Below are positions 55,901 through 62,766 of a DNA stretch of 64,000 bases, in pieces. Source of the stretch: Gigantopelta aegis (lineage: Eukaryota > Mollusca > Gastropoda > Neomphalida > Peltospiridae); NCBI RefSeq assembly GCF_016097555.1, contig NC_054706.1, positions 75,145,627 through 75,209,626 on the forward strand, written 5' to 3'. Under the pieces are notes generated by a model that saw only the letters and a list, made by a program, of their open reading frames with translations, was not told where the DNA came from and did not search any database. A program made the translations under genes and the position numbers. Position 1 is the stretch's first letter, and every line of letters begins with the position of its first letter.

Positions 55901-56371
55901 GATGGATGGATGGATGAATGTATTGATTATGGAAGGATGGATGGATGTTTGAATGGATGATGGGGTGGTGATGGAAAGATGGATGGATAGATGATGGATG
56001 AATGATTGGATGATGGATAAATGGTTGGATGGCTGGATGGCTGGATGGATGGATGGGTGGATGGATGGTCTCATGGATGGGTAGGTGAATGGATGGTTGA
56101 CAGATGGATGGATGGATAATGGATGGATGGATGGATAGATGGATAAATGAATGGATGCTGGATTGATGGATGGGTGGATGGATGGATGGACAGATGGGTG
56201 GACAGATGGATGGATGAATGATGGATGAATGGATGGATGGTTTGGATGGAAAGATGGATGGATTGGCAGATACTACATTTTAAAATGATTACCTTTTCAT
56301 CGTGATCTTCAGTACTGTCTGTACGATGTCCAGAATCATCAACCCCATTCATCATGACGTCAACAAACTGT
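31848..56371 (-). CDS. GGPS1: Geranylgeranyl diphosphate synthase, copy 2 (conserved paralogue, 5' exon missing)
   Basis: Eleven exons on the - strand (56371-56293, 55226-55158, 52416-52331, 51183-51137, 50404-50288, 49471-49370, 48208-48148, 47852-47774, 35074-34972, 32639-32525, 31941-31848) give about 316 residues plus TAG. Exon lengths and phases equal those of copy 1 except exon 2, three bases longer. All catalytic features of type III GGPPS are present: [58 protein letters not shown] and [10 protein letters not shown]. This copy is therefore the likely supplier of GGPP for protein geranylgeranylation. Introns hold most of the window's repeats; the one between exons 9 and 10 is about 12.7 kb and contains a SINE with a nested Tigger, the 94-bp satellite and two Tc1 elements. 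The start exon was not found; MMN in exon 2 is an alternative start. Confidence 0.94.
32525..32639 (-). CDS. GGPS1: GGPPS copy 2, exon 11
   Basis: 115 nt, [20 protein letters not shown] then [17 protein letters not shown]; human GSFEYTRNTLKELEAK. Confidence 0.94.
32900..33305. repeat. Dispersed repeat with 89-bp tandem units
   Basis: taaagtcatgacgacattcc at 33081 and taaagtcatgacaacattcc at 33170 begin 89-bp units; a third partial unit begins near 33259. An earlier related stretch has cataacgttatgtgacg twice (32909, 33008). Confidence 0.8.
33306..34537. mobile_element. hAT-like non-autonomous element
   Basis: Ends AGGGTATGCACTT and, reversed, AGGGTGTGCACTT; flanked by gaaaaaac and caaaaaac (8 bp, one mismatch). 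Subterminal ttttgactcgcc-type words occur at both ends. It interrupts a common dispersed repeat whose halves lie at 33081-33305 and 34546-34630. Open frames inside are short and not transposase-like. Confidence 0.7.
34972..35074 (-). CDS. GGPS1: GGPPS copy 2, exon 10
   Basis: 103 nt, [19 protein letters not shown] then [15 protein letters not shown]. Keeps Lys in TEGK. Confidence 0.94.
35075..35965 (-). other. GGPPS copy 2 intron 9-10, right of exon 10
   Basis: tacacgtacgtgca at 35571 and an imperfect inverted repeat (acttggtaccagttattatc at 35648, ttgataataactggtaactc at 35752) suggest a small inverted-repeat element; no gene. Confidence 0.5.
36100..38551 (+). mobile_element. Tigger/pogo transposon (degraded), nested in a SINE
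   Basis: 2,452 bp with inverted ends CAGTGGAAACTGGCAAAACC and CAGTGAAAACTGGCAAAACC, flanked by TA on both sides. It encodes a CENP-B/DDE_1 type transposase in at least three pieces (36684-36866, 37046-37303, 37312-38121). It splits a tRNA-type SINE at 36099/38554. Confidence 0.93.
36684..38121 (+). pseudogene. Tigger-type transposase, broken
   Basis: The first piece has the CENP-B-like N-terminal helix-turn-helix ([32 protein letters not shown]). The middle has [19 protein letters not shown] with the first catalytic Asp. The last piece (269 residues from 37312) has [22 protein letters not shown] with the second Asp and [19 protein letters not shown] with the third, 29 residues apart (DD29D, typical of pogo/Tigger). 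The C-terminus is acidic. There are frame breaks near 36866, before 37046 and near 37303, where a short conserved stretch before IGKAEKP is missing. Confidence 0.9.
40278..41873 (+). mobile_element. Tc1-type transposon, copy B (intact)
   Basis: 1,596 bp with inverted ends TACTACTCAAAAGAATTT and the rest of a ~26-bp repeat. It sits in the 94-bp satellite: flanks read gattaTA on the left and TAcaatc on the right where neighbouring monomers read gattatacaatc, so the target duplication is TA. It holds one uninterrupted transposase frame. Confidence 0.96.
40608..41669 (+). CDS. Tc1-family DD34E transposase (copy B)
   Basis: 353 residues. A cut-and-paste transposase acting in the nucleus on the element's inverted ends. 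The N-terminal paired-like helix-turn-helix region spans about residues 15-130 ([35 protein letters not shown] between the two halves, [10 protein letters not shown]). The DDE catalytic residues are D165 in FTDESRF, D255 in LQDDNARPH and E290 in DLAPIEHAW, with 34 residues between the last two. Translation could begin at Met1 or at Met13 just before RRQLT. No break is seen, so it could be functional or very recently so. Confidence 0.93.
   Translation: MRSCTVHTPNSTMVRRQLTIEDRGRAIAWLQDGNTQRNVALRLGVSQSVVGRLWQRYQATNSVRNRPRLGRPRSTTNREDRYITNTALRQCTTTARRLRDNLRTATGTRVSDQTIRNRLRANNLRCRRQAVRPPLLPRHKTARCHWCTFHLWWQHVQWGRVMFTDESRFSLQFNDGRVRVYRRPGERFADVNVRQRHRFGGGSVMVWGGISIHHRTPLYVVDGNLNGIRYLNEIIRPLVLPGLQQIGGGAVLQDDNARPHRARVVTDFLRQQGIARMDWPAYSSDLAPIEHAWDELGRRVRDSHAPPANLHDLGQLLMAEWQAIPQEFFRRLINSMRQRCVECIRARGGFTHY
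42806..44401 (+). mobile_element. Tc1-type transposon, copy C (intact, duplicate of B)
   Basis: 1,596 bp, exactly 2,528 bp right of copy B and identical to it as far as I can read. It has the same irregular satellite monomer on the left (aaactttaataaacactc) and the same variant monomer on the right (attaccatttacc), so it arose by duplication of B with its satellite surroundings and not by a second transposition. Confidence 0.95.
43136..44197 (+). CDS. Tc1-family DD34E transposase (copy C)
   Basis: 353 residues identical to the copy B protein, with [16 protein letters not shown] and DLAPIEHAW in place. Confidence 0.93.
   Translation: MRSCTVHTPNSTMVRRQLTIEDRGRAIAWLQDGNTQRNVALRLGVSQSVVGRLWQRYQATNSVRNRPRLGRPRSTTNREDRYITNTALRQCTTTARRLRDNLRTATGTRVSDQTIRNRLRANNLRCRRQAVRPPLLPRHKTARCHWCTFHLWWQHVQWGRVMFTDESRFSLQFNDGRVRVYRRPGERFADVNVRQRHRFGGGSVMVWGGISIHHRTPLYVVDGNLNGIRYLNEIIRPLVLPGLQQIGGGAVLQDDNARPHRARVVTDFLRQQGIARMDWPAYSSDLAPIEHAWDELGRRVRDSHAPPANLHDLGQLLMAEWQAIPQEFFRRLINSMRQRCVECIRARGGFTHY
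47350..47773 (-). other. GGPPS copy 2 intron between satellite and exon 9
   Basis: Unique sequence; cacccactgagg...aaccagtgggtg near 47640 is a small hairpin. Confidence 0.55.
47774..47852 (-). CDS. GGPS1: GGPPS copy 2, exon 9 (second Asp-rich motif)
   Basis: 79 nt, [20 protein letters not shown] then NLNSKE; human [20 protein letters not shown]. Followed by the 12.7-kb intron. Confidence 0.95.
48148..48208 (-). CDS. GGPS1: GGPPS copy 2, exon 8
   Basis: 61 nt, [19 protein letters not shown]; acceptor tttttag. Confidence 0.93.
48209..49369 (-). other. GGPPS copy 2 intron 7-8
   Basis: CT-rich tract at 48239-48266 and a G run at 48329-48345. ttccaggacatt recurs (48431, 48448, 48606, 48651), suggesting a short repeated element. 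No gene. Confidence 0.6.
49370..49471 (-). CDS. GGPS1: GGPPS copy 2, exon 7
   Basis: 102 nt, [18 protein letters not shown] then [13 protein letters not shown]; closest of the two copies to human RGQG/HQGQGLDIYWRD and CPTEEEYKAMVLQ. Confidence 0.94.
49563..49612 (-). pseudogene. Fragment copy of GGPPS exon 7 start
   Basis: The complement reads TATAGAACAGATGCTAGACA then TGAACTGGGGTCAGGGG, encoding [11 protein letters not shown], clearly related to [11 protein letters not shown] of exon 7 about 130 bp away (49440-49475). It keeps the acceptor-like AG before AACAG. Only ~40 bp are present. Confidence 0.8.
49613..49834 (+). mobile_element. SINE (family II), 5' truncated
   Basis: Only the 3' two thirds are present, from acaactggtgtaacaaaggc to the tail cctttcttccttc. 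12-bp target duplications ctgttctatacc are at 49601-49612 and 49835-49846. In the exon 6-7 intron of GGPPS copy 2. Confidence 0.88.
49975..50287 (-). repeat. Minisatellite made of exon 3' end plus splice donor
   Basis: Seven decayed units about 44 bp apart, each carrying the complement of HPDVNKIFT and the donor GGTTAG (ctaacctgtgaagattttg, ttcacatctggatg). They lie directly downstream of exon 6 of GGPPS copy 2, whose own end and donor form the eighth and perfect unit. Units nearest the exon are the best preserved; the farthest (49975) has drifted most. Confidence 0.88.
50288..50404 (-). CDS. GGPS1: GGPPS copy 2, exon 6
   Basis: 117 nt, [18 protein letters not shown] then [20 protein letters not shown]; donor ACAG|GTTAGT. 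Directly after the donor the intron carries seven decayed copies of this exon's last ~33 bases plus donor (49975-50287). Confidence 0.94.
50405..51057 (-). other. GGPPS copy 2 intron 5-6
   Basis: Nothing recognised apart from a CT-rich stretch at 50720-50760. Confidence 0.6.
51058..51124 (-). mobile_element. SINE (family III) 3' fragment
   Basis: gtttgttttgtttaacgaca to atcggctattggatc matches only the 3' ~65 bp of the family. It stops 13 bp from exon 5 of GGPPS copy 2. Confidence 0.75.
51137..51183 (-). CDS. GGPS1: GGPPS copy 2, exon 5 (first Asp-rich motif)
   Basis: 47 nt, [15 protein letters not shown]; same length and phases as in copy 1. Confidence 0.95.
51363..51675 (-). mobile_element. 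SINE (family III), diverged
   Basis: Matches the 60116 copy (ttgattaatcat, ggatgtcaaacatttg, tatatgcactttcccacaga). An internal 16-bp duplication (gaccgtactagagt twice) lies near its 3' end. Confidence 0.8.
51676..52330 (-). other. GGPPS copy 2 intron 4-5, far part
   Basis: aatatcaaccttgtctagtt (51787) is mirrored by tacacgaggttgatatttta (51855), a short inverted repeat of a likely MITE at about 51770-51890. No gene. Confidence 0.5.
52331..52416 (-). CDS. GGPS1: GGPPS copy 2, exon 4
   Basis: 86 nt, [20 protein letters not shown] then QMLHNASL. Ala-Ser at -5/-4 before DDIED is the usual type III GGPPS pair. Confidence 0.94.
52482..54640. repeat. 49-bp minisatellite with repeated CACGTG motif
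   Basis: About 44 tandem units of 49 bp: gtcacgtgatcgactgatgc, then ttgatgaagctgtttgtcg, then cagattacaa, with scattered substitutions. At least 20 units keep the palindrome CACGTG; others have CATGTG or CAAGTG. It lies in the intron between exons 3 and 4 of GGPPS copy 2 and abuts a small inverted-repeat element on the right. Confidence 0.95.
54639..54770. mobile_element. Small palindromic MITE at the end of the 49-bp array
   Basis: aagctatcttagcgctacga then tatcgtaaa at 54660 is mirrored by ttttatgatatcatagcact then aagatagctt at 54721; the right end reads gggccctg. About 50-bp inverted arms with a short centre. Confidence 0.65.
54771..55679 (-). other. GGPPS copy 2 intron sequence around exon 3
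   Basis: A SINE-type tail (ctggggtgttgttaaacatt, cattcattc) lies at 55490-55520. Otherwise unique and AT-rich apart from exon 3. Confidence 0.5.
55158..55226 (-). CDS. GGPS1: GGPPS copy 2, exon 3
   Basis: 23 codons, [15 protein letters not shown] then NVRSKLIA. Keeps the family GK-x-x-R residues for IPP. Confidence 0.94.
55680..56275. repeat. GGAT tetranucleotide array
   Basis: About 600 bp of ggat/gaat words on the + strand, beginning about 17 bp beyond the donor of GGPPS copy 2 exon 2. Long frames of Ile-His-Pro-Ser or Met-Asp-Gly-Trp are artefacts. Confidence 0.96.
56293..56371 (-). CDS. GGPS1: GGPPS copy 2, exon 2 (acidic linker)
   Basis: 79 nt, [17 protein letters not shown] then DSTEDHDEK; acceptor tatttcag, donor GAAAAG|GTAATC. 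A GGAT-type array starts about 17 bp past the donor, as at the same place in copy 1. Confidence 0.78.
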
Positions 56372-56516
56372 CTGAAATAAAACAAAAATGTCAAAATAAC
56401 AAGTAGATTCCAAAATGTTTCAAATTTAATAGATAATTTAGCAACATTTTTCTGCTCCGACTTATATAATAAAATGATCCCAGCATGCATCAACCACAAA
56501 CATTTACTTACATGTA

Positions 56517-57995
56517 TACTACTCAAAAGAATTTAAGGGTCAAAAATTTATAACCAAATAAGTTTCAGAGTGTATTAGATTGATGATGTAAACTACACCA
56601 AAAATTTAATTTATTGTTCCATATTTACAAAAAACCACAAATAAACGTCACTGTATACAAGAAAGTCACATGGCATGCTGTCAAAGTTGAAGGTTGTCAA
56701 ACATGGATTTTACACATTAGAACATTCGTTTAATAGTGTATGAATCCACCCCTGGCGCGAATACACTCGACACATCGTTGCCTCATGCTGTTGATCAGAC
56801 GTCTGAAGAACTCTTGGGGAATGGCCTGCCACTCTGCCATAAGAAGTTGTCCCAGATCATGAAGGTTGGCCGGAGGGGCATGGTTATCCCGAACTCTCCT
56901 GCCTAATTCGTCCCAGGCATTCTCTATTGGGGCCAAGTCAGGCGAATATGCTGACCAATCCATCCTGGCGATACCTTGTTGTCTGAGAAAGTCCGTTACC
57001 ACCCTGGCGCGGTGCGGTCTGGCATTGTCATCCTGCAGAACTGCCCCGCCGCCAATCTGCTGAAGGCCTGGGAGAACCAACGGCCGGATAATCTCATTCA
57101 GATAGCGGATTCCATTCAGATTGCCATCCACCACATAAAGACCATGACGCTGCCACCACCGAACCGGTGACGTTGTCTAACGTTAACGTCAGCGAAGCGC
57201 TCCCCAGGACGTCTGTAGACACGAACCCGACCGTCGTTGAACTGGAGACTAAACCTGGACTCATCAGTGAACATCACTCGACCCCACTGAACACGTTGCC
57301 ACCGCAGATGAAGTGTGCACCAGTGACGTCTGGTGTTCTGTGACGAGGTAGGAGTGGTGGTCGAACAGCCTGGCGACAGCAGCGTAGATTATTGGCTCTC
57401 AGACGATTGCGTATGGTTTGATCAGACACTCGAGTTCCAGTCGCAGTCCGCAGATTGTCACGTAATCGGCGTGCAGTGGTTGTGCGTTGACGTAGAGCCA
57501 TATTGGTGATGTAGCGGTCCTCTCTATTTGTAGTGCTTTGGGGTCTTCCCGAACGTGGACGATTTCGAACAGAATTCGTTGCTTGGTACCGTTGCCACAG
57601 TCGGCCAACGACACTCTGACTGACACCATTGTCGAATTTGGAGTGTGCACCGTACACGAACGCAAGCTCCAATTATACGGAATTTCAGCATTGGGAACAT
57701 GGAATACACATGCAAAGCGTGCAAATGAAGCGCTTTGTGAAAAAGCAAGTTATGGGCACTTAGCAGACCTTTCGCTTTCGCCCTAATTTACGCGCAAATG
57801 TAAGCATGTTTTCGCCATTAGAACTAGTCGACAGTGTCAATGACAGTGGATTTTAATTCATTTATGGGTTGCTTAGACCCACTTTCATCAAAATGGAACA
57901 ATACCATGCGTGACATTATGGTCTAGCTAATATAATTGACATTCAGAAAATAATGTCGAAAATATCGTCTGACCCTTAAATTCTTTTGAGTAGTA
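56517..57995 (-). mobile_element. Tc1-type transposon, copy D (internally deleted)
   Basis: Same family in reverse orientation, flanked by TA on both sides and with complete inverted ends. It is 1,479 bp because of two internal deletions. One removes about 100 bp encoding the start of the helix-turn-helix (TMV joins directly to [10 protein letters not shown]; the bases TGGT occur at both edges in intact copies). The other removes about 36 bp around [12 protein letters not shown]. The C-terminal half from VVDGNLNG to the stop remains open. It is not functional by itself but could still be moved. Confidence 0.92.
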
Positions 57996-58049
57996 TATAT
58001 CTGTTAAACTGCATTATTTTATTCCTTGTGATTTAATTTTGCTTAATGC

Positions 58050-58490
58050 TGAGAAGGAAAGAATATTTTATTTAATGACACACTCTATAAACATTTTAAT
58101 TAGTTATATGGCATCAGACATATGGTTAAGAATCACATAAAAAGCAGCAATTTAATGGACATGTATCTATAATTTTTATAAAGACTGTACTATGACTAGT
58201 AAGAGAACCGTCGACTGATATTTGTAAAAGTGCATGAAATGCAGCACTGTTCAATTTCAAAACATTTCAAACCCCTAACCACATAATAGGAACATTTATG
58301 GTCCATTTTGTTTTTATTACATACCCTCAAATTGTTTTCTGGCATAAAACCTGGTAGTACATACCACAGCTTTTGTTACATCAGTTGTGGAGCACTGGTT
58401 GGAATGAGAAACAGTGGGATAAATCCTAGACCAACCGTGGATCAGGCAAGCACTTTACAACTGGCCTATTCTTGGCCCCTGATTAATGTT
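58050..58490 (-). mobile_element. SINE (family II) remnant in two blocks
   Basis: Block 58058-58140 (ttatttaatgacacactc, atggcatcagacatatgg) and block 58352-58460 (agtacataccacagctttt, gtggagcactggttgga) are in order, separated by about 210 bp of unrelated sequence. Confidence 0.6.
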
Positions 58491-59284
58491 GGATATCTGG
58501 TGGAATTTATCCTCAATCATTGGTTATGATCGGTTTCATATTGTTGTCATAGTTACTGGGATGGATCCTACAAATTGCTAATTTTACTGTTCATACCTAT
58601 TGAATATCAGTCTTCTTTACTTACACATAAAATCAAACACAAATCCTAGAATACATGGTATTACATCAATTACAGTTAACTGGTTCAATAACAGTTTAGT
58701 TGGAATTGTTCAAGTAGTTTTAAAGAAGTTGAAATGTGAAAGTTTACGTATGACAGACAACAGTGAACAAAAACAGATTGCAATAGGTCACTTGAGCTTA
58801 TCTGTAGGTTATGCATAGTTTGTGTCAACTTAATCCCTATTTAATTTACAGATGCCATATTTCTTTCTGTCTGTCTGTCTGTCTGTCTCTCTCTCACACA
58901 CACACGTACACACATGCATGCATGTTCACATGTATGAACATTTACAAAATATTTTCTAAATTCTATTATTCAGTAAAAAAGAAAAAGCATGTGCTTCACT
59001 GCTACTCCAGCCACTTTATCTACATGTTTCTGATGCGTACAATGGGTGTTATCTTACAATGAAACCTACATTCAAAGTTCTCTTTGTCAATGGACAGTAT
59101 AATGCACACACTGGTTATCTGCAGAGACTTACATTTATCTACTCTACTCCGACATAATTTATCATCCAGTCATGTTTTTGGTTAAACTGTGATTGTTAAA
59201 ATTTCTGCATCATTTCTATGTTTGTGCACGTCTTGAATTTTGTATACATTATCATCAATACCCCCCTTTATGAGACACTAACCA

Positions 59285-59525
59285 AAAAGGAAAGATACAT
59301 TTGTTTAACGATACCTCGGCACATTTTAAATACATGGTTATTTCGACACACGGTTAACAGAAGGATAAAGTCAAAACTAGATGCCACCACATATATTTTA
59401 TGCATTTTTCCCATAGGCAGGACAGTACATACCACAACCATTGATGTACCAGTCAAGAAGCACTGGCTGGTATGGTGGAAAACTCCAATTGATAAAATTA
59501 CCCATCACAACTCGCAGGGCTTAAT
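59285..59525 (-). mobile_element. SINE remnant, strongly diverged
   Basis: tttgtttaacgatacctcgg, cccataggcaggacagtaca and tgatgtaccagtcaag are in family order. The frame across it is not a gene. Confidence 0.65.
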
Positions 59526-60115
59526 CTTAAGGCCAAAAAAAAAATGTGTGTTTCAGTTTCCCGACCTTCCCTAATTTTATGCAGTGACCCTGAAATATAA
59601 ACATTATTATTATTTATGTTGTTTTTTAAATCATGATCCCTGATTTTTTGCAATCAGCAAACTAGATTCGGAACACCTTGGCCGATTAGTTTCTCGGTTT
59701 GATTTGAATTAAAAATAAAATAAAACGTTCCAACCTACTCTATTTCTTCATGGATAAAACCTGAAACACATTTTTTTTAGGCCTAAGAATTTGTTACATG
59801 TACATACATGTAAGTACAGCAATTTTAAAATATTCTGCAGTAGGCAAATTGCTCCCCAACAGCAATTTTGAACCTGCTTACAACAATTTTAAACCAGTAA
59901 CTTTTGCAACAAATAAGCATACATGTAACTTAAAAAGCGAAAATTATCCCCTAAATATACGGCAATGACATTTATCCAGTGGCAAAACACTCCCAATAGT
60001 AGAGGTCCTGACCTATGGCACTTCATATCACAGCTACAATAGCTGGCAGTGCCATCGTTAAATTCGAGCCCTGCCTCAGGAGAGTACTCTACCACTGAAC
60101 TGCAGCCTGCCAAAA

Positions 60116-60420
60116 TTAAAGTTTGTTTTGTTTAACGACACCACTAGAGCACATTGATTAATTAATCATCGGCTGTTGGATGTCAAACATTTGGTAATTC
60201 TAACATGTAGTCATCAGAGGAAACATGCTATATTTTTCCTAATGCAACAAGGGATCTTTTATATGCACTTTCCCACAGACTGGAAAGCACATACCAAGGC
60301 CTTTGACCAGTTGTGGTGAACTGGTTGTAACGAGAAAAAAACCAATCAGTTGAATGGATCCACTGAGGTGGTTCGATCCTGAGACACAAGGACTCAACCC
60401 ACTGAGCTAAATCCCGCCCA
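60116..60420 (-). mobile_element. tRNA-type SINE (family III), complete
   Basis: On the - strand the head is gggcgggatttagctcagtg, a clear tRNA box A, with box B ggatcgaacc; the tail is gtgtcgttaaacaaaac. 13-bp target duplications cagcctgccaaaa are at 60103-60115 and 60421-60433. Confidence 0.92.
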
Positions 60421-60433
60421 CAGCCTGCCAAAA

Positions 60434-60897
60434 GACATTAAACTTGTAACAGAATTATGGGACTATTAGTATTATCGAGTATGATGCTGCTGAAACAATT
60501 TGGAAATTTTATCATCGATTATAATCGGTTTGCACCAAGTGATCAACTTTTGATTACCGTACATGATTATACAATCGGTTAGAATTATTAGATCCATGAA
60601 CATGGCGTTGTGTTCACAGTCCTGAATGGACCCTACATTTCACTAATTGTACCTTCAATACCTATTCATTATCTGTTTTTCTTCATGTGTATATCTACTA
60701 TATGAAACCCCCCCAGAAACCCTGGTAAGTAAATTTACATCAATTCTATCATTTAAAGTGTAGGAACAATTACAGTTAACATTTCACATCATCACATCAG
60801 TAGAACTCAACAGATAATTCTTAGTTATAGTTAGTCACTGGAACATCATTACTTAGATCAATGCAAACCATTCCACACACCAGAATACATATATACC
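60434..60897. other. No gene seen
   Basis: attataatcggtt and similar words (60515-60580) resemble sequence at 30640-30660 and 34720-34770. A short diverged dispersed repeat is possible. Confidence 0.4.
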
Positions 60898-61831
60898 CAG
60901 ACCTGTCAACCTTTAGTCAAGACAAGATTTTTTAACTTCACACAATTTAACCCAAAATCACAAGGTTGTTGTAAACATTATTACAATAAGTTATATGAAC
61001 ACTACATAATGTCATATATACTTGTTAACCGTAGATCTTGGCTTTAAAAAAAAAAAAAATTAATTAATTTAAAAAAATGTGTGTGTATATATTTCTTTTT
61101 AAAGTTTAAATATTGTTATGATTTAATAAATATTTAAAAAAAAATCTCTTTTATCCAGAAATGTTAAGAACATAACAAGAAATTTAAAAAATGAATTAGT
61201 ACATTTACAGCATTACACTTACAGGTTACGTTACATCATCATTTGTGGCTAGTGTACCCAAATTGAAATACCCAAGACAAATTTATATAAATCTTATAAA
61301 TTAATATTCAGTTTTTACTATAATGAGGAACACTGGCGTGGTACTTATTTAAAATCATTATAATGATGCAATAAACATTGTATTTCCATTAATCATAAGT
61401 AAAACCTCATTACGGACATTGTGTGAAATATACCGGAATTATACCCATTTCTGTGGATAACTTTATATCAAACACAACATTTATTAATTGTAAAAAAAAA
61501 AAATCTATTGAAATATACCATTGTTACCAACTGCACAAACATACAAAATTAACAGACACAAGTATGTTTATATAGCTAATTGGTCTTTTCTTTGTCTTGC
61601 TGTGATATGTGATTTTAACATTGTGTGTATTGCTGTCAACACTGGGCCAGTCTGGCACTTCAGATCTGTCATAGCTACTTCCTTTATGTTATTTTGGCAA
61701 AAGGGGATCGATTTTTTTTTTATGCCTACAAAAATGTCATTTAACAGGAGAAATTGTCTCCTGCACAGTGTCAGGAGATTTGATCAAATACCAGGAGACT
61801 CCTGCTGAATCCAGGAGGGTTGACAGGTCTG
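60898..61831. mobile_element. Non-autonomous DNA element with CAGACCTGTCAACC ends (copy 2, inverted)
   Basis: Reverse complement of the 29011 element over nearly its whole length, with flanking atatacc on both sides. It lacks about 40 bp of the tctcctg-rich subterminal part at its left end. Confidence 0.82.
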
Positions 61832-61846
61832 ATATACCTGCATATT

Positions 61847-61965
61847 TCATTTCAACTTATTTTCATTCTTATATCCAATTACAGTTCAAGCACGCTGTCC
61901 TGGACACACACACCTCAGCTATCTGGTTTGTCTGTCCAGGACAGTGGGTTAGTTGTTAGTGGTAC
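61847..61965 (-). mobile_element. SINE 3' fragment of a different tRNA-type family
   Basis: atttcatttcaacttatttt, tatatccaattacagttcaa, gcacgctgtcctggac, cctcagctatctgg form a block that I recognise as the 3' half of a common molluscan SINE. Possible target duplication atacctgcata/atacctgtata. Confidence 0.65.
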
Positions 61966-62027
61966 ATACCTGTATACATGCACACAAATACACATTAATC
62001 ACCGGCAGTAGTGCTATAGTTACTATA

Positions 62028-62766
62028 CAGGGCTTCTAGATTATGGTAGCCCCACTCCCATGGCTAGTGAAAGAAAGAAGTGTTTTATTTAACGACGCAC
62101 TCAACACATTTTATTTACGGTTATATGGCGTCAGACATATGGTTAAGGACCACACAGGAAACCCGCTGTCGCCACATAGGCTACTTTTTTACGACAGGCA
62201 GCAAGGGATCTTTTATTTGCACTTCCCACAGGCAGGATAGCACAAACCATGGCATTTGTTGAACCAGTTATAGATCACTGGTCGGTGCAAGTGGTTTACA
62301 CCTACCCATTGAGCCTTGCGGAGCACTCACTCAGGGTTTGGAGTCGGTATCTGGATTAAAAATTCCATGCCTCGACTGGGATCCGAACCCAGTACCTACC
62401 AGCCTGTAGACCGATGACCTGCCACGACGCCACCGAGGCCGGTTCCCATGGCTAGTGATATTCAGTGCTGGGCTAGTAAATAACTACTATTGCCATGCCC
62501 GACGGCTAGTAAAAAAAAAAAGGTCAAATATTGCAGTTACGTCTATTTTGTAAATATGACATCCTGCTCCAAATCCAACACCCAAGGTTATAGTTTTTAA
62601 GCTCTATCTCCCTCTTTAGGTGATATATCTGATTATTATTATTATTTAGTAAAATTGTATTAACTTAAAGTAAAGTAGGGCTAGCGAATTTTTATTTTTG
62701 GCTAGTAAAATTTTATAATCACTGATCCCACGGCAAGTGGATTTTATAAAAATTATAGAAGCCCTG
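62028..62766. mobile_element. hAT-like small element with CAGGGCTTCTA ends
   Basis: Left end cagggcttctagattatgg and right end, reversed, cagggcttctataattttta; flanks ctata on both sides. Contains ggctagtaa words and the nested SINE 62071-62443. Confidence 0.65.
62071..62443 (-). mobile_element. tRNA-type SINE (family I), nested in a hAT-like element
   Basis: Same family, with 15-bp target duplications tcccatggctagtga at 62056-62070 and 62444-62458. It interrupts the terminal-inverted-repeat element 62028-62766. Confidence 0.93.

Larger units (their letters stand above)
57996..60102. other. Upstream of GGPPS copy 2 exon 2; SINE relics only
   Basis: TCTG and CA simple repeats at 58865-58910. 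The first exon of GGPPS copy 2 should lie at or beyond this region, but no candidate can be defended. Confidence 0.45.

Noticed and set aside
55625-56526. Long frames rich in IHPS or MDGW
   Set aside because: They are translations of the GGAT array; only the small exon 2 part of the - strand frame is real.
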